A stretch of DNA of 64,000 nucleotides from Tragulus kanchil (Eukaryota; Chordata; Mammalia; Artiodactyla; Tragulidae): positions 203,294,939-203,358,938 of the forward strand of contig JAIOJX010000032.1 of the NCBI GenBank assembly GCA_022376925.1, written 5' to 3'. The position numbers and the translations under genes were made by a program. The notes beneath the pieces are model-generated. The model ran no database searches and was not told the DNA's origin. It saw nothing but the letters and a program-made list of their open reading frames with translations. How positions within the stretch are numbered: position 1 is the stretch's first letter; each line of letters begins with the position of its first letter. Shown here one piece after another: positions 32,227 to 43,590 of this stretch.

Positions 32227-33624
32227 AGCCTAGATACTAGTTTAATTAGAGGAGTCGGTAACTACCGCACCCAATGAAATTGCCTCAGAGGTATTAACTG
32301 AAGGTTTCTAAAGGTTAGGTGACGACACTGTCCTGGATGCCATCCTCTCATTTTGCCAGTGATGGAGAGCAAGACAAAACAGGTGTGCTCATCCAAGTGC
32401 AGATCAACCAAAGCTGTGAATGAAGGAGCATGCTTGCAATGGCAGAACCTGATTTTAAATATCTTTAAAAGGTGGACCCACAAACCAATTCAACAAGATA
32501 AAATGTAACAGTTGTGCTGCACTCCATGTAGGTCCAAATACAGTCAAATCACATGGGCATAGGGTAAAAAAACAGCTTTGCAGCATATATTAAAAGTGTG
32601 AAGAGGTTTTAGATGAGTCTTAAAACAAGGATGTCTTCCAAAGCTGGCTAACTGACCAGGACAGAAAATGGAAGGGGATGCCTCCCCCTTGCCTCTGGTC
32701 TGATAACAGGGGATTAGGCAGGAGTGGGAAGGCTACCCAAGGAGTCTGAAAGGAGAAGAACCATGGGTATGCTTCCAAACCAGGGTCTTGGATGCATAAC
32801 CAAATATAAGAGTTAAATCTAAAGGAACCTGACAGGATTATGAAAAGGAAAGAATCAGCAGAGGTTGGGAACCAAGCGGATACTGGATCTAAGTGAAAGG
32901 GGAGGAGTATTTGAAGAGGAAATTATGAGTGATGTCCACAAGCACCATAAAACAGATTTGGGCGAGGATGAGGAAATACTTTGTAAAGTACTGAGTTTTC
33001 TGACCATCGATGAGCAACGCTGGGAGGCAGTTCAGGTAACCGCTGGGAAATTTATATCAGGAAATTTATAGCAAATTTCATACATCAGATGGCAAATAGG
33101 GCTGGACCACGGATTTAAGTCCCTGTCAATTCTGAATTCCTGTGATTCTGTCATGAAACAGTGACTACGCAGCCTTGTTCTGACTGCAAGCACAGTATCT
33201 ATCATATTAGGGGACATCAATCCATTACATAACCCAGAAATTAAAGTTCAGTAAAGCCACTCCTAAACTGCCATGTTTGATAGTTAGCCAAGCTCCTAAC
33301 ACAAGAGTTCAAAGAAAATGAAGTCATGTTTTTCCTTGATGCCCATAGAGAGTTTGCAATCACCTGGCTGCAGGCTGCAGCCCTCTGGATGGAAGGCATG
33401 TCTGAGTCAGTGCCTGTGTCAGGAGACAGATGGAAGCTGGCCACACGACCTCGGGTCCCACATCCATTCCACCAAATGGAGAGACATGACAAGCCTTTTA
33501 TTTTCAGGACACAGCGCCATTGATTATTCCCTGTTAATGCTTCCCTGTCGATGGCAGGCCGGACTAGAGGGAAATGGAAGGATGTGATATCCGGGCCCCC
33601 AAAGGGAAAATCAATGTGATATGG
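32227..33624. other. Unrecognised single-copy sequence
   Basis: No named repeat. A 193-residue minus-strand frame (33241-33822) runs into D11. It has no recognisable domain, and its partner in the second copy (about 34740 onward) does not preserve it. Confidence 0.3.
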
Positions 33625-34090
33625 TTTGTATTTCATCCTAGGATAACCTCTTTCTCTGAGTTCCAGCCCATAGGCCACAGTTTCTCTCCACCAGCTCCTC
33701 CAGACACTGTCATGTCCTCTCACACTCATCAGAGGACAGAAAGGAAGGGGACAGGAGATAAGGAACGGGTACCAGAAATCACTGAACTCTGCTTTCATTT
33801 TCTTTAAGAAATTCACAGTCACTAAACAGGACTACAGGATACACAGAAACTTCCTCAGCAGGTTCAGATCAGAGGGGAAGAGCCTACAGAGTCAGCTGAA
33901 GAAACTCTTGTCTCGCTTATTATAGATGGATCCAGCAGTCAGCTTAGTCTCAAAGGATGACCTTGGAAAACTGACAACCTAGAAACTGCATGCCCCCTGG
34001 CACAATGCTGAAAGTTACAAGTTCAGAGAAAGAGGCATAGACTTGTCATGTGGGGAGGTGAGAGGGAAGAAGCAACCTTTCTTTGTGTGT

Positions 34091-34113
34091 ACACACACAC
34101 ACACACACACACA
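34091..34113. repeat. (AC)n microsatellite
   Basis: About eleven AC units; repeated at 35174-35196 through D11 with the same length. Confidence 0.9.
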
Positions 34114-35173
34114 AATCAAACACCAAAACTGTTTATGTTCCTCCCTCCCCAAGAGGAACTCACCATTTTGAAACAAAATGCTTGAGAATCCTGGACCTAA
34201 CAGAGGGAAATTTTTGTTGCCTGTGGAGTCTGGGGAAAGAGAAAGCAATATTACTTTACTGTCTTTTAAGTAGGGATGCAAACCAGAAATACCCTGATAC
34301 CTAGAGCTCATACTCACCTTCTGGTTCTGGACAGGGCTGTTTATTGGCATTAACCTCCTCAGCGTTGAAGCCGCGTAGACCCATAAGGCAGTGTTGCTTC
34401 TGGAAAGCCTCAGGATTACCTACTGCTATTTTCCCCTTTCATGTAGGAATTGCCACAGGAGAACTAAATAGACATTTTTACTCCACTTCCTTTATTTCCT
34501 GGGTCCAGGAGTCATGCATCAAGCCCTCTGGCTGGGGGAGGCTGGACCAGGTGACCTCCAATGAGCTTTCCAACTCTCAGTCTCTGGGTAGGGTCTCTGT
34601 GGGGATGACCAGAGTGACCAGGATGAGGAGGCTGTTTTCTGATTGTAGGCAGAATCGAGCAACTCATGTTTTACAGACCTACACGTGTGGATACGAATTC
34701 CACGAGTGACGAGCAGTACTTTTGTATTCATCCTAGGATAACCCCCTTTTTCCAGATAGGCCACAGTTTCTCACCAGCTCCTCCAGACACTGTCATGTCC
34801 TCTCACACTCATCAGAGGACAGAAAGGAAGGGGACAGGAGATAAGGAACGGGTACCAGAAATCACTGAACTCTGCTTTCATTTTCTTTAAGAAATTCACA
34901 GTCACTAAACAGGACTACAGGATACACAGAAACTTCCTCAGCAGGTTCAGATCAGAGGGGAAGAGCCTACAGAGTCAGCTGAAGAAACTCTTGTCTCGCT
35001 TATTATAGATGGATCCAGCAGTCAGCTTAGTCTCAAAGGATGACCTTGGAAAACTGACAACCTAGAAACTGCATGCCCCCTGGCACAATGCTGAAAGTTA
35101 CAAGTTCAGAGAAAGAGGCATAGACTTGTCATGTGGGGAGGTGAGAGGGAAGAAGCAACCTTTCTTTGTGTGT

Positions 35174-35196
35174 ACACACACACACACACACACACA
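35174..35196. repeat. (AC)n microsatellite, D11 second copy
   Basis: Same microsatellite as 34091-34113, with the same unit count. Equal length in a fast-mutating repeat favours a very recent or artefactual duplication. Confidence 0.88.
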
Positions 35197-36243
35197 AATC
35201 AAACACCAAAACTGTTTATGTTCCTCCCTCCCCAAGAGGAACTCACCATTTTGAAACAAAATGCTTGAGAATCCTGGACCTAACAGAGGGAAATTTTTGT
35301 TGCCTGTGGAGTCTGGGGAAAGAGAAAGCAATATTACTTTACTGTCTTTTAAGTAGGGATGCAAACCAGAAATACCCTGATACCTAGAGCTCATACTCAC
35401 CTTCTGGTTCTGGACAGGGCTGTTTATTGGCATTAACCTCCTCAGCGTTGAAGCCGCGTAGACCCATAAGGCAGTGTTGCTTCTGGAAAGCCTCAGGATT
35501 ACCTACTGCTATTTTCCCCTTTCATGTAGGAATTGCCACAGGAGAACTAAATAGACATTTTTACTCCACTTCCTTTATTTCCTGGGTCCAGGAGTCATGC
35601 ATCAAGCCCTCTGGCTGGGGGAGGCTGGACCAGGTGACCTCCAATGAGCTTTCCAACTCTCAGTCTCTGGGTAGGGTCTCTGTGGGGATGACCAGAGTGA
35701 CCAGGATGAGGAGGCTGTTTTCTGATTGTAGGCAGAATCGAGCAACTCATGTTTTACAGACCTACACGTGTGGATACGAATTCCACGAGTGACGAGCAGT
35801 ACTTTTCCCAATGCATTTCTACGTGTATAGAATTACATCTGTTACAAACTAAGCTATCTTTAAATATCTTAGAAAAAAGCATGTGCTCCTAGCTGGAACA
35901 TGATGCACTTTATGTTACTCGATTCACAAATGACTTGCAAACAATGCCGCCGGAGAGGCTGTGGATCATGAACATCCTAGAATGGTCTTGAGGCCATGTC
36001 TCCACACATCCCTGGACACAACTCCCCACAGTGGGTTAATTTCATGCCTGGGGTTCTAACCCTGTGCGCTGGTCAGTCACTTCTGCCTGAGTTCTTTTCA
36101 CCTGGGCTTTGGGGCTCTGTCAGTCTCCCTTCCCTGTTGCCAGGGTGTTTTCCTCTATTCCACAATGACCGGACAGGTGCTTTGAAATTGGGGGTAGGGA
36201 AGCTAAAGACAATCATGGGCAAACGCTTAGTCCCACACCAGAG

Positions 36244-36478
36244 ATAATACTTTGGCCACCTAATGCAAAGAGCCAACTCACTGGAAAAGGCCCGGATGCT
36301 GGGAAATATTGAGAACAGGAGGAGAAGGGGACAACAGAGGAGATGGTTGGATGGCATCACTGACTCAATGGACATGAGTTTGAGAAAATTCCAGGAGATG
36401 GCGAAGGACAGGGAAGCCTGGCATCCTGCAGTCCGTGGGGTGGCAAAGAGTCAGGCACAACTTAGCGACCAAACACCA
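36244..36478 (+). mobile_element. BovB LINE 3' end, sense, ORF2 tail
   Basis: Carries the BovB C-terminal coding tail: tttggccacctaatgc, aggaggagaaggggac, ggatggcatcactgactc, aagagtcaggcacaac. A broken 72-residue frame at 36263-36481 reads [20 protein letters not shown], typical of the end of this RTE-clade reverse transcriptase. It recurs at 37319-37553 (D12), and its distal part at 38616-38707 (D13). Confidence 0.88.
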
Positions 36479-37318
36479 TGACCACCAGAGATACTCTACA
36501 GGGAGAGCAATTATCATAGAGAAAGACGCCAGAAGACTGGGGCGGAGTCCCGCCCAACGTCGTGTGGAAGATCTTTTCAAACAACATGGAAACCTCGGTA
36601 CACTGGAGTGCCACAGGAGAACTAAATAGACATTTTTACTCCACTTCCTTTATTTCCTGGGTCCAGGAGTCATGCATCAAGCCCTCTGGCTGGGGGAGGC
36701 TGGACCAGGTGACCTCCAATGAGCTTTCCAACTCTCAGTCTCTGGGTAGGGTCTCTGTGGGGATGACCAGAGTGACCAGGATGAGGAGGCTGTTTTCTGA
36801 TTGTAGGCAGAATCGAGCAACTCATGTTTTACAGACCTACACGTGTGGATACGAATTCCACGAGTGACGAGCAGTACTTTTCCCAATGCATTTCTACGTG
36901 TATAGAATTACATCTGTTACAAACTAAGCTATCTTTAAATATCTTAGAAAAAAGCATGTGCTCCTAGCTGGAACATGATGCACTTTATGTTACTCGATTC
37001 ACAAATGACTTGCAAACAATGCCGCCGGAGAGGCTGTGGATCATGAACATCCTAGAATGGTCTTGAGGCCATGTCTCCACACATCCCTGGACACAACTCC
37101 CCACAGTGGGTTAATTTCATGCCTGGGGTTCTAACCCTGTGCGCTGGTCAGTCACTTCTGCCTGAGTTCTTTTCACCTGGGCTTTGGGGCTCTGTCAGTC
37201 TCCCTTCCCTGTTGCCAGGGTGTTTTCCTCTATTCCACAATGACCGGACAGGTGCTTTGAAATTGGGGGTAGGGAAGCTAAAGACAATCATGGGCAAACG
37301 CTTAGTCCCACACCAGAG

Positions 37319-37553
37319 ATAATACTTTGGCCACCTAATGCAAAGAGCCAACTCACTGGAAAAGGCCCGGATGCTGGGAAATATTGAGAACAGGAGGAGA
37401 AGGGGACAACAGAGGAGATGGTTGGATGGCATCACTGACTCAATGGACATGAGTTTGAGAAAATTCCAGGAGATGGCGAAGGACAGGGAAGCCTGGCATC
37501 CTGCAGTCCGTGGGGTGGCAAAGAGTCAGGCACAACTTAGCGACCAAACACCA
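37319..37553 (+). mobile_element. BovB 3' end, D12 second copy
   Basis: Copy of 36244-36478 carried by D12. Confidence 0.86.
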
Positions 37554-38090
37554 TGACCACCAGAGATACTCTACAGGGAGAGCAATTATCATAGAGAAAG
37601 ACGCCAGAAGACTGGGGGCGGAGTCCCGGCCCAACGTTCGGTGTGGAAGATCTTTTCAAACAACATGGAGAATTATACATGGTCCCACTGCCTACTCTGA
37701 AAGGAAATGCCAGGGCCCCTCAAGGATTCCCAAATGGCAAGGGGGAGGACTCCTCAGGGCAGTCCCATAGGGAGAGCCTCTGTGCAGTACTCTCTGCTCA
37801 GCTCTTGAGCTTCAAGGCGGGTTGGGGTCTCTATGTGTCCTGCCCTGGCTCTGACACCCCCTACACTCAAAAACACTTACCCATGCTCACATACATTTTT
37901 TTTTTTTGCTTGTTTTGTGTTGTTTTTATTGACTTCAACATACTTCCAGAAAAATGCGCATTATACTTCTGAGCAGTATTCATGTTGCTGCATATCGTTT
38001 GTTAATCTTTGTATGTATTAATAGTATTCCACTGTATCCTCATATATCACAATTTATGAATTCATTCTGTTAATAATCAGACCTGGAGGT

Positions 38091-38185
38091 GGTTTAGTCG
38101 CTCAGTCATGTTCAACTCTTGGGATCCCATGGAGGGCCGCCAGTCCAGCTCCTCTGCTCATGGGACTCCCCGGGGAAGGATACGA
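38091..38185 (-). mobile_element. BovB/BovA2 3'-end fragment, antisense
   Basis: Reads ggtggtttagtcgctcagtc and ccagctcctctgctcatgg, the antisense 3' terminal part shared by BovA2 and BovB. It recurs at 39244-39338 (D13). Confidence 0.75.
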
Positions 38186-38615
38186 TGGCCCATCCCATTT
38201 TCTTCACACCTCCACCTGTCACTGCGTGTCACCTGTGATCTCAGCCTGTCAGATGATGGACTTCTGTGTCATTTTCAGATTGGACTACTGTGTATGGGGC
38301 TGCTATGTGCACGTGTTTTGAGGCACATAGGTACACATTTCTATTTCACATTTAGCTAAGAATGGTATTCCTGTACAGCTAGGTTTGTGTATGTTTAACT
38401 TTAGTGGATATTGTCAAATAACCATCCAGGTGTACACCCCAACCAGCGAATTAGGGGTGTTTGTTGTTCCACATCCTGATCAGTGCTCAACGTTGTCAGT
38501 CTTTTCATTTTAGCCATTCTGTTGTGTACAGTTTTGTGGCTTTAATTAATATTCATCAATAACGAATGACTAATTAACATTCATGAATGACTAAATGATG
38601 TTTAACCCTCTTATC

Positions 38616-38707
38616 AATTCCAGGAGATGGCGAAGGACAGGGAAGCCTGGCATCCTGCAGTCCGTGGGGTGGCAAAGAGTCAGGCACAACTTAGCGACCA
38701 AACACCA
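38616..38707 (+). mobile_element. BovB 3' end, third partial copy
   Basis: Starts mid-element at the D13 junction and repeats the last about 90 bp of 37319-37553. Confidence 0.85.
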
Positions 38708-39243
38708 TGACCACCAGAGATACTCTACAGGGAGAGCAATTATCATAGAGAAAGACGCCAGAAGACTGGGGCGGAGTCCCGGCCCAACGTTCGGTGTGGA
38801 AGATCTTTTCAAACAACATGGAGAATTATACATGGTCCCACTGCCTACTCTGAAAGGAAATGCCAGGGCCCCTCAAGGATTCCCAAATGGCAAGGGGGAG
38901 GACTCCTCAGGGCAGTCCCATAGGGAGAGCCTCTGTGCAGTACTCTCTGCTCAGCTCTTGAGCTTCAAGGCGGGTTGGGGTCTCTATGTGTCCTGCCCTG
39001 GCTCTGACACCCCCTACACTCAAAAACACTTACCCATGCTCACATACATTTTTTTTTTTTGCTTGTTTTGTGTTGTTTTTATTGACTTCAACATACTTCC
39101 AGAAAAATGCGCATTATACTTCTGAGCAGTATTCATGTTGCTGCATATCGTTTGTTAATCTTTGTATGTATTAATAGTATTCCACTGTATCCTCATATAT
39201 CACAATTTATGAATTCATTCTGTTAATAATCAGACCTGGAGGT

Positions 39244-39338
39244 GGTTTAGTCGCTCAGTCATGTTCAACTCTTGGGATCCCATGGAGGGCCGCCAGTCCA
39301 GCTCCTCTGCTCATGGGACTCCCCGGGGAAGGATACGA
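39244..39338 (-). mobile_element. BovB/BovA2 3'-end fragment, D13 second copy
   Basis: Copy of 38091-38185 carried by D13. Confidence 0.73.
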
Positions 39339-39767
39339 TGGCCCATCCCATTTTCTTCACACCTCCACCTGTCACTGCGTGTCACCTGTGATCTCAGCCT
39401 GTCAGATGATGGACTTCTGTGTCATTTTCAGATTGGACTACTGTGTATGGGGCTGCTATGTGCACGTGTTTTGAGGCACATAGGTACACATTTCTATTTC
39501 ACATTTAGCTAAGAATGGTATTCCTGTACAGCTAGGTTTGTGTATGTTTAACTTTAGTGGATATTGTCAAATAACCATCCAGGTGTACACCCCAACCAGC
39601 GAATTAGGGGGGTGTTTGTTGTTCCACATCCTGATCAGTGCTCAACGTTGTCAGTCTTTTTCATTTTAGCCATTCTGTTGTGTACAGTTTTGTGGCTTTA
39701 ATTAATATTCATCAATAACGAATGACTAATTAACATTCATGAATGACTAAATGATGTTTAACCCTCT

Positions 39768-41159
39768 TTCATACAATTACTGGCCACTTCATACCACTTT
39801 GGGACGTTCTTTACAGGTCATTTGCCTAGTATTGGATTCTCTGATTATTTTAATTGATCTATAGCAGTTTCTAAAATAGGTTTCAGATGCAACCCTTTTG
39901 CCAGGTATTTGTATTGCAAGTATAATCCCCTACCCTGTGGGTAACACTTTTACCCTTAGTGGGGTCTTCTGAATAGAAAAACTTTAATTGAACCTAATAC
40001 ATCAATCTTTGTCTTTCTAGGCAGTACCTTTTATTTTGCATAAGAAATATTTACCTACCTCAAGGTAATGAAGACATTTTCCTGGTTTTGCTTTTGTTTT
40101 TCTTCTGGAAGCCTTATTGTTTCATGCTTTCACCTTTATAATATAATTTTTTATGGACTTGGTTTTGTTTAAGTGGTAAAGATAGGGTCAAGATTCATGT
40201 TGCAAGCAAATATGCAACTGAGGGAGCATCTCTTATGGAAAGGTCATCCATTCCTCACTGCACTACAGTCATCTTTTTCCTCAGCAAGTGACCATCTGTG
40301 TAAGGGTGCCTTCGATTTCTATTCTATGCCCCTGGTCTACTTGTCTAGGTGTACATCAATACCACACAGCACTACAGCTTTACAAGTAGCCTTTTTCTCT
40401 TTTTTTGGCCACTTCTTCATTTATTTATCTTTGTTCTTTGGCCTATGTGGGCCTCCATCACAGTGGCCTTTCTCGTCGCAGAGCAATGGCTCGGTAGTTA
40501 GACACATCAGTCCAGCCACTCCGTGGCACATGGGATCTTCTCAGGCCAGGGATTGAACTGATGCTCCTTGCACTGCAAGGCAGTGTCCTTACCCACTGGA
40601 CCACCAGGGAAGCCCAACAAGTAGCCTTGATACTATCAGTATAAGTCTCAGCTCTGTTCCTTCAAGGCTGTCTTCTCTATTCTTGGTCTTTAACATTTTC
40701 ACATAAATATTAAAATGAGCATGTTAATTTGTATCTCCCCACCCCCACCACTGCCAAATGCTGTGATTTTGACTAGATTGCATTCCTTCTAAGAACCGAT
40801 ATTTGAACCTTCAATTCATGGGCACAGCAACTCTCTCCATAAGGTCTTTTTAACTTTCTATCAGTGTTTTCTGTATAAAGGTCTTGTATATCTTTCAGCA
40901 GATATATTCCCAGGTATTTTATATCTTTGATGCTATTATAAACAGTATTTTAAATTTTCATTTTCAGTTTATTACATATATGTAGAAATATATATTTCTT
41001 GAATCCAGAAACTTCTGTATATTTATTTTTAATAATTCTAACTATAGATGCCTTAGAATTTTCTACCTAAACCATAATTTTATCTGTGAATAAGGGCAGT
41101 TTTATTTCTTCCTTTACAGTTTTTACAAATTTTTTTTTTCTTGTTACAATGATTAGAAT
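39768..41159 (-). mobile_element. Old L1 region, antisense
   Basis: Antisense L1 wording appears at intervals: ggtcatttgcctag, atattcccaggtatttt, tttgatgctattataaac, aaactttaattg. Together with the T-rich piece from 37893 and the tract to 45500 it seems one large, old L1-derived domain. Individual family boundaries cannot be set by eye. Confidence 0.55.
40394..40616 (-). mobile_element. CHR-2-like SINE, diverged, antisense
   Basis: The head ctggaccaccagggaagccc lies at 40596-40615. The body reads tgggcctccatcacagtgg, with CpGs lost. Perfect 12-bp flanking duplication acaagtagcctt at 40382-40393 and 40617-40628. It belongs to the same family as the young copies but is older and lacks part of the middle. 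Confidence 0.87.
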
Positions 41160-41172
41160 CACTAGAATTCTT

Positions 41173-41452
41173 TTTTGGGAGGGGGCAGGGCGGGCGGGCA
41201 GGCCACTTCTATCGGTCTTTTATTTATCTGTTTTTCATCCTTCTTTGACCCGTGTGGGCCTTCCATCGCAATGGCATTTGTTGTCGCAGAACACGGGCTC
41301 TGGGCGCATGTGCTCCAGAGCTCCGGCTCAGTAATTGGACACATCCATCCAGCCGCTCCGCGGCACATGGGATCTTCCCAGGCCAGGGATCGAACCGGCG
41401 CTCCTTGCACTGCAAGGCGGTGTACTTACCCACTGGACCACCAGGGTAGCCC
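41173..41452 (-). mobile_element. CHR-2-like SINE 'A', antisense
   Basis: Complete antisense copy with a 13-bp flanking duplication cactagaattctt (41160-41172 and 41453-41465). Its head carries two private marks: gtgtacttacc and the terminal ccagggtagcccc. These marks reappear at the end of the SINE at 41632-41957. Confidence 0.9.
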
Positions 41453-42457
41453 CACTAGAATTCTTAATCTAGTACAATATTGAACAGAAGTAATATTAAG
41501 CAGTATTTTTTTGTTTTTTGTTTAAGCAGTATTTCTAATCTCAGGGAGAAGGCTGTCAAACTATGATATGTTCTGTAAGATTTTTATAAATGATCTTTAT
41601 CAGCTTAATGGAGTTTCCTCCTATTCTTTATTTTTTTTTTTAAAGATTTATTTATTTATTTTGGGCGGGGGTCGGGTTGGGGAGGGAGGGGAGCTGGCGG
41701 GCCACTTCTATTGGTCTTTCATTTCTCCATTTTCATCCGTCTTTTTTCTTTGGCTCCTGTGGGCCTCCCATCGCGGTGGTGTCTGTTGCTGCAGAGTGCC
41801 GGCTCTGGGCGCATGCGCTCCAGAGCTCCGGCTCGGTAATTGGACACATCGGTCCAGCCGCTCCGCGGCACGTGGGATCTCCCCAGGCTCGGGATCGAAC
41901 CGGCGCCCCTTGCACCGCAAGGCGGTGTCCTTACCCACTGGACCACCAGGGTAGCCCCACTAGAATTCTTAATCTAGTACAATATTGAACAGAAGTAATA
42001 TTAAGCAGTATTTTTTTGTTTTTTGTTTAAGCAGTATTTCTAATCTCAGGGAGAAGGCTGTCAAACTATGATATGTTCTGTAAGATTTTTATAAATGATC
42101 TTTATCAGCTTAATGGAGTTTCCTCCTATTCTTTATTTTTTTTTTTAAAGATTTATTTATTTATTTTGGGCGGGGGTCGGGTTGGGGAGGGAGGGGAGCT
42201 GGCGGGCCACTTCTATTGGTCTTTCATTTCTCCATTTTCATCCGTCTTTTTTCTTTGGCTCCTGTGGGCCTCCCATCGCGGTGGTGTCTGTTGCTGCAGA
42301 GTGCCGGCTCTGGGCGCATGCGCTCCAGAGCTCCGGCTCGGTAATTGGACACATCGGTCCAGCCGCTCCGCGGCACGTGGGATCTCCCCAGGCTCGGGAT
42401 CGAACCGGCGCCCCTTGCACCGCAAGGCGGTGTCCTTACCCACTGGACCACCAGGGG
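41446..42457. repeat. Tandem duplication D14, unit 505 bp, SINE-bounded
   Basis: The unit (unique 41453-41631 plus a SINE) recurs with offset 505. Unlike the other duplications, both breakpoints fall at the same place in homologous, same-orientation SINEs. The middle SINE has the body of the right SINE and the terminal marks of the left one. This is the product expected of unequal recombination between the two SINEs. Confidence 0.88.
41632..41957 (-). mobile_element. Hybrid CHR-2-like SINE 'B/A', antisense
   Basis: From poly(T) through gtgtccttacccactgg it matches the SINE at 42137-42463 (including the private ccccaggctcgggatcg). Its final ccagggtagcccc matches SINE A at 41442-41453. The switch lies within the last about 30 bp. 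Confidence 0.87.
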
Positions 42458-42463
42458 AAGCCC
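42137..42463 (-). mobile_element. CHR-2-like SINE 'B', antisense
   Basis: Complete CpG-rich copy ending ccaccaggggaagcccc. The true flanking duplication is cctcctattctt, seen left of each B body (about 41619-41630 and 42124-42135) and right of this copy at about 42466-42477. Confidence 0.9.
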
Positions 42464-42543
42464 CTCCTCCTATTCTTAGTGTGTTACAAGTATTTGTCAT
42501 GAAAAGTTTTTGATTTTATTAAATGTTTTTTCTATATCATTCT

Positions 42544-42762
42544 GGGCTTCCCATGTGCCTCTAGTGATAAAGTATCTGCTTGCCAATGCAGGAGACATAA
42601 GAGAGGTGGATTGGATCCCTGGGTCGGGAAGATTCCCTGGAGTAGGAAATAGCACCCACTCTAGTATTCCTACCTGGAGAATTCCATGGGCAGAGGAGCC
42701 TAGAGGGCTACATTCCATGGGGCCACAAGGAGTCAGATATGACTGAATACATACATACACAT
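42544..42762 (+). mobile_element. Bov-tA SINE, sense, TSD present
   Basis: Head gggcttcccatgtgcctc, then ggatccctgggtcgggaag and ggagaattccatgggcag. Perfect 10-bp flanking duplication atatcattct at 42534-42543 and 42763-42772, inside antisense L1. Confidence 0.9.
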
Positions 42763-42799
42763 ATCATTCTATTAAGACAATCTTATCCTTTTTAATGTT

Positions 42800-43341
42800 A
42801 ATTTGGTTAAACACATTCAATTTTAAATTGAGACATAGTTCATATACCACAATATTCATCCTTTTAAAGTGTACAGTTTCATGGCTTTTCAGAATATTTA
42901 TAAAGCTGTGCAAGCACCACCGGTATCTGATTCCAGAACATTTCAGTCACCCCCAAAAAGAAACTCCCTACCCAAGAGCAGTCACTCCTCATTAACTTCT
43001 CCCCACCCCAGACCATAATGGCCACTCATCTACCTTCTGTCTTGGTAGATTTGCCTTTTCTGGACATTTTATAGAAGGGGAATAATAATATGTGGCCTTT
43101 GGTGTCTGACTTCTTTCATTTAGCATAACATTATCAAGATTTATCCATGTTGTAGCATGAGTCAGTACTTCATCCCTTTTCGTGGTTGAATAATACTCCA
43201 TCATATGGATAGAACATATTTTGTTTATCCATTCATTAGTCAATGAATATCTGGGTTGTTTCCACTCTTTTTCTATTATTAATTATTCAGCTATGCACAT
43301 AGGGACATAGGTTTTTAATTCATGGGTAAATATCTAGAAGC
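42800..43341 (-). mobile_element. Old L1 3' region, antisense
   Basis: Landmarks: gagacatagttcatatacc, tgtacagtttcatggc, ccatgttgtagcatgagtc, gttgaataatactccatc, ctgggttgtttccactc. Typical of an old antisense L1 3' end. It continues into D15. Confidence 0.8.
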
Positions 43342-43483
43342 AAAACTGCTGGGTCATATGTTCACTCTCTGATTAATTTTTTGAGGAAATGTCAAACTCT
43401 TTTCCAAAGGGAGTACAATCTACTTTACATTCCCACAGCAATTTATGAGAGTTCCAATTTCTCCACCTACTTGTCTTACTTGT

Positions 43484-43590
43484 CTATATATATATGTATA
43501 TACATATATAGAGAGACACACATATATACATATATATACATATATATATATGTATATACATATATATACACATACACATATATGTATATT
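43484..43590. repeat. (TA)/(CA)-rich microsatellite
   Basis: About 105 bp of interrupted TA, TG and CA dinucleotides with internal palindromy. Duplicated at 44548-44654 with no visible length change. Confidence 0.9.

Larger units (their letters stand above)
33625..35803. repeat. Tandem duplication D11, unit about 1083-1096 bp
   Basis: Segment 33625-34720 recurs at 34721-35803. Offset starts at 1096 and settles at 1083 because the first about 75 bp of copy 2 lack several bases (tttgtattcatcctagg against tttgtatttcatcctagg, and ccagataggccac against ccagcccataggccac). This copy shows start-of-piece degradation. Confidence 0.92.
35534..37680. repeat. Tandem duplication D12, unit 1075 bp
   Basis: Segment 35534-36608 recurs from 36609 (offset 1075). 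The last about 70 bp of copy 1 lose single bases (gggcggagtcccgccc against gggggcggagtcccggccc) and then diverge after caacatgga. The first about 270 bp also occur in D11. Confidence 0.93.
37462..39767. repeat. Tandem duplication D13, unit about 1154 bp
   Basis: Segment 37462-38615 recurs at 38616-39767 (offset 1154 then 1153). Copy 2 starts inside the BovB tail. Copy 1 stops at accctcttatc, while copy 2 continues accctctttcatac. Its first about 220 bp also lie in D12. Confidence 0.93.

Noticed and set aside
33241..33822. 193-residue minus-strand open frame, longest in the window
   Set aside because: No domain, signal or family resemblance; the part inside D11 is not preserved as a frame in the second copy; base composition looks like chance openness.
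36263..36481. Arginine-rich 72-residue frame as a small basic protein gene
   Set aside because: It is the C-terminal relic of BovB ORF2 in a truncated LINE, duplicated by D12.
43484..43590. Regulatory palindrome or replication origin in TA-rich DNA
   Set aside because: Simple dinucleotide repeat inside old L1; no further origin or promoter signal.
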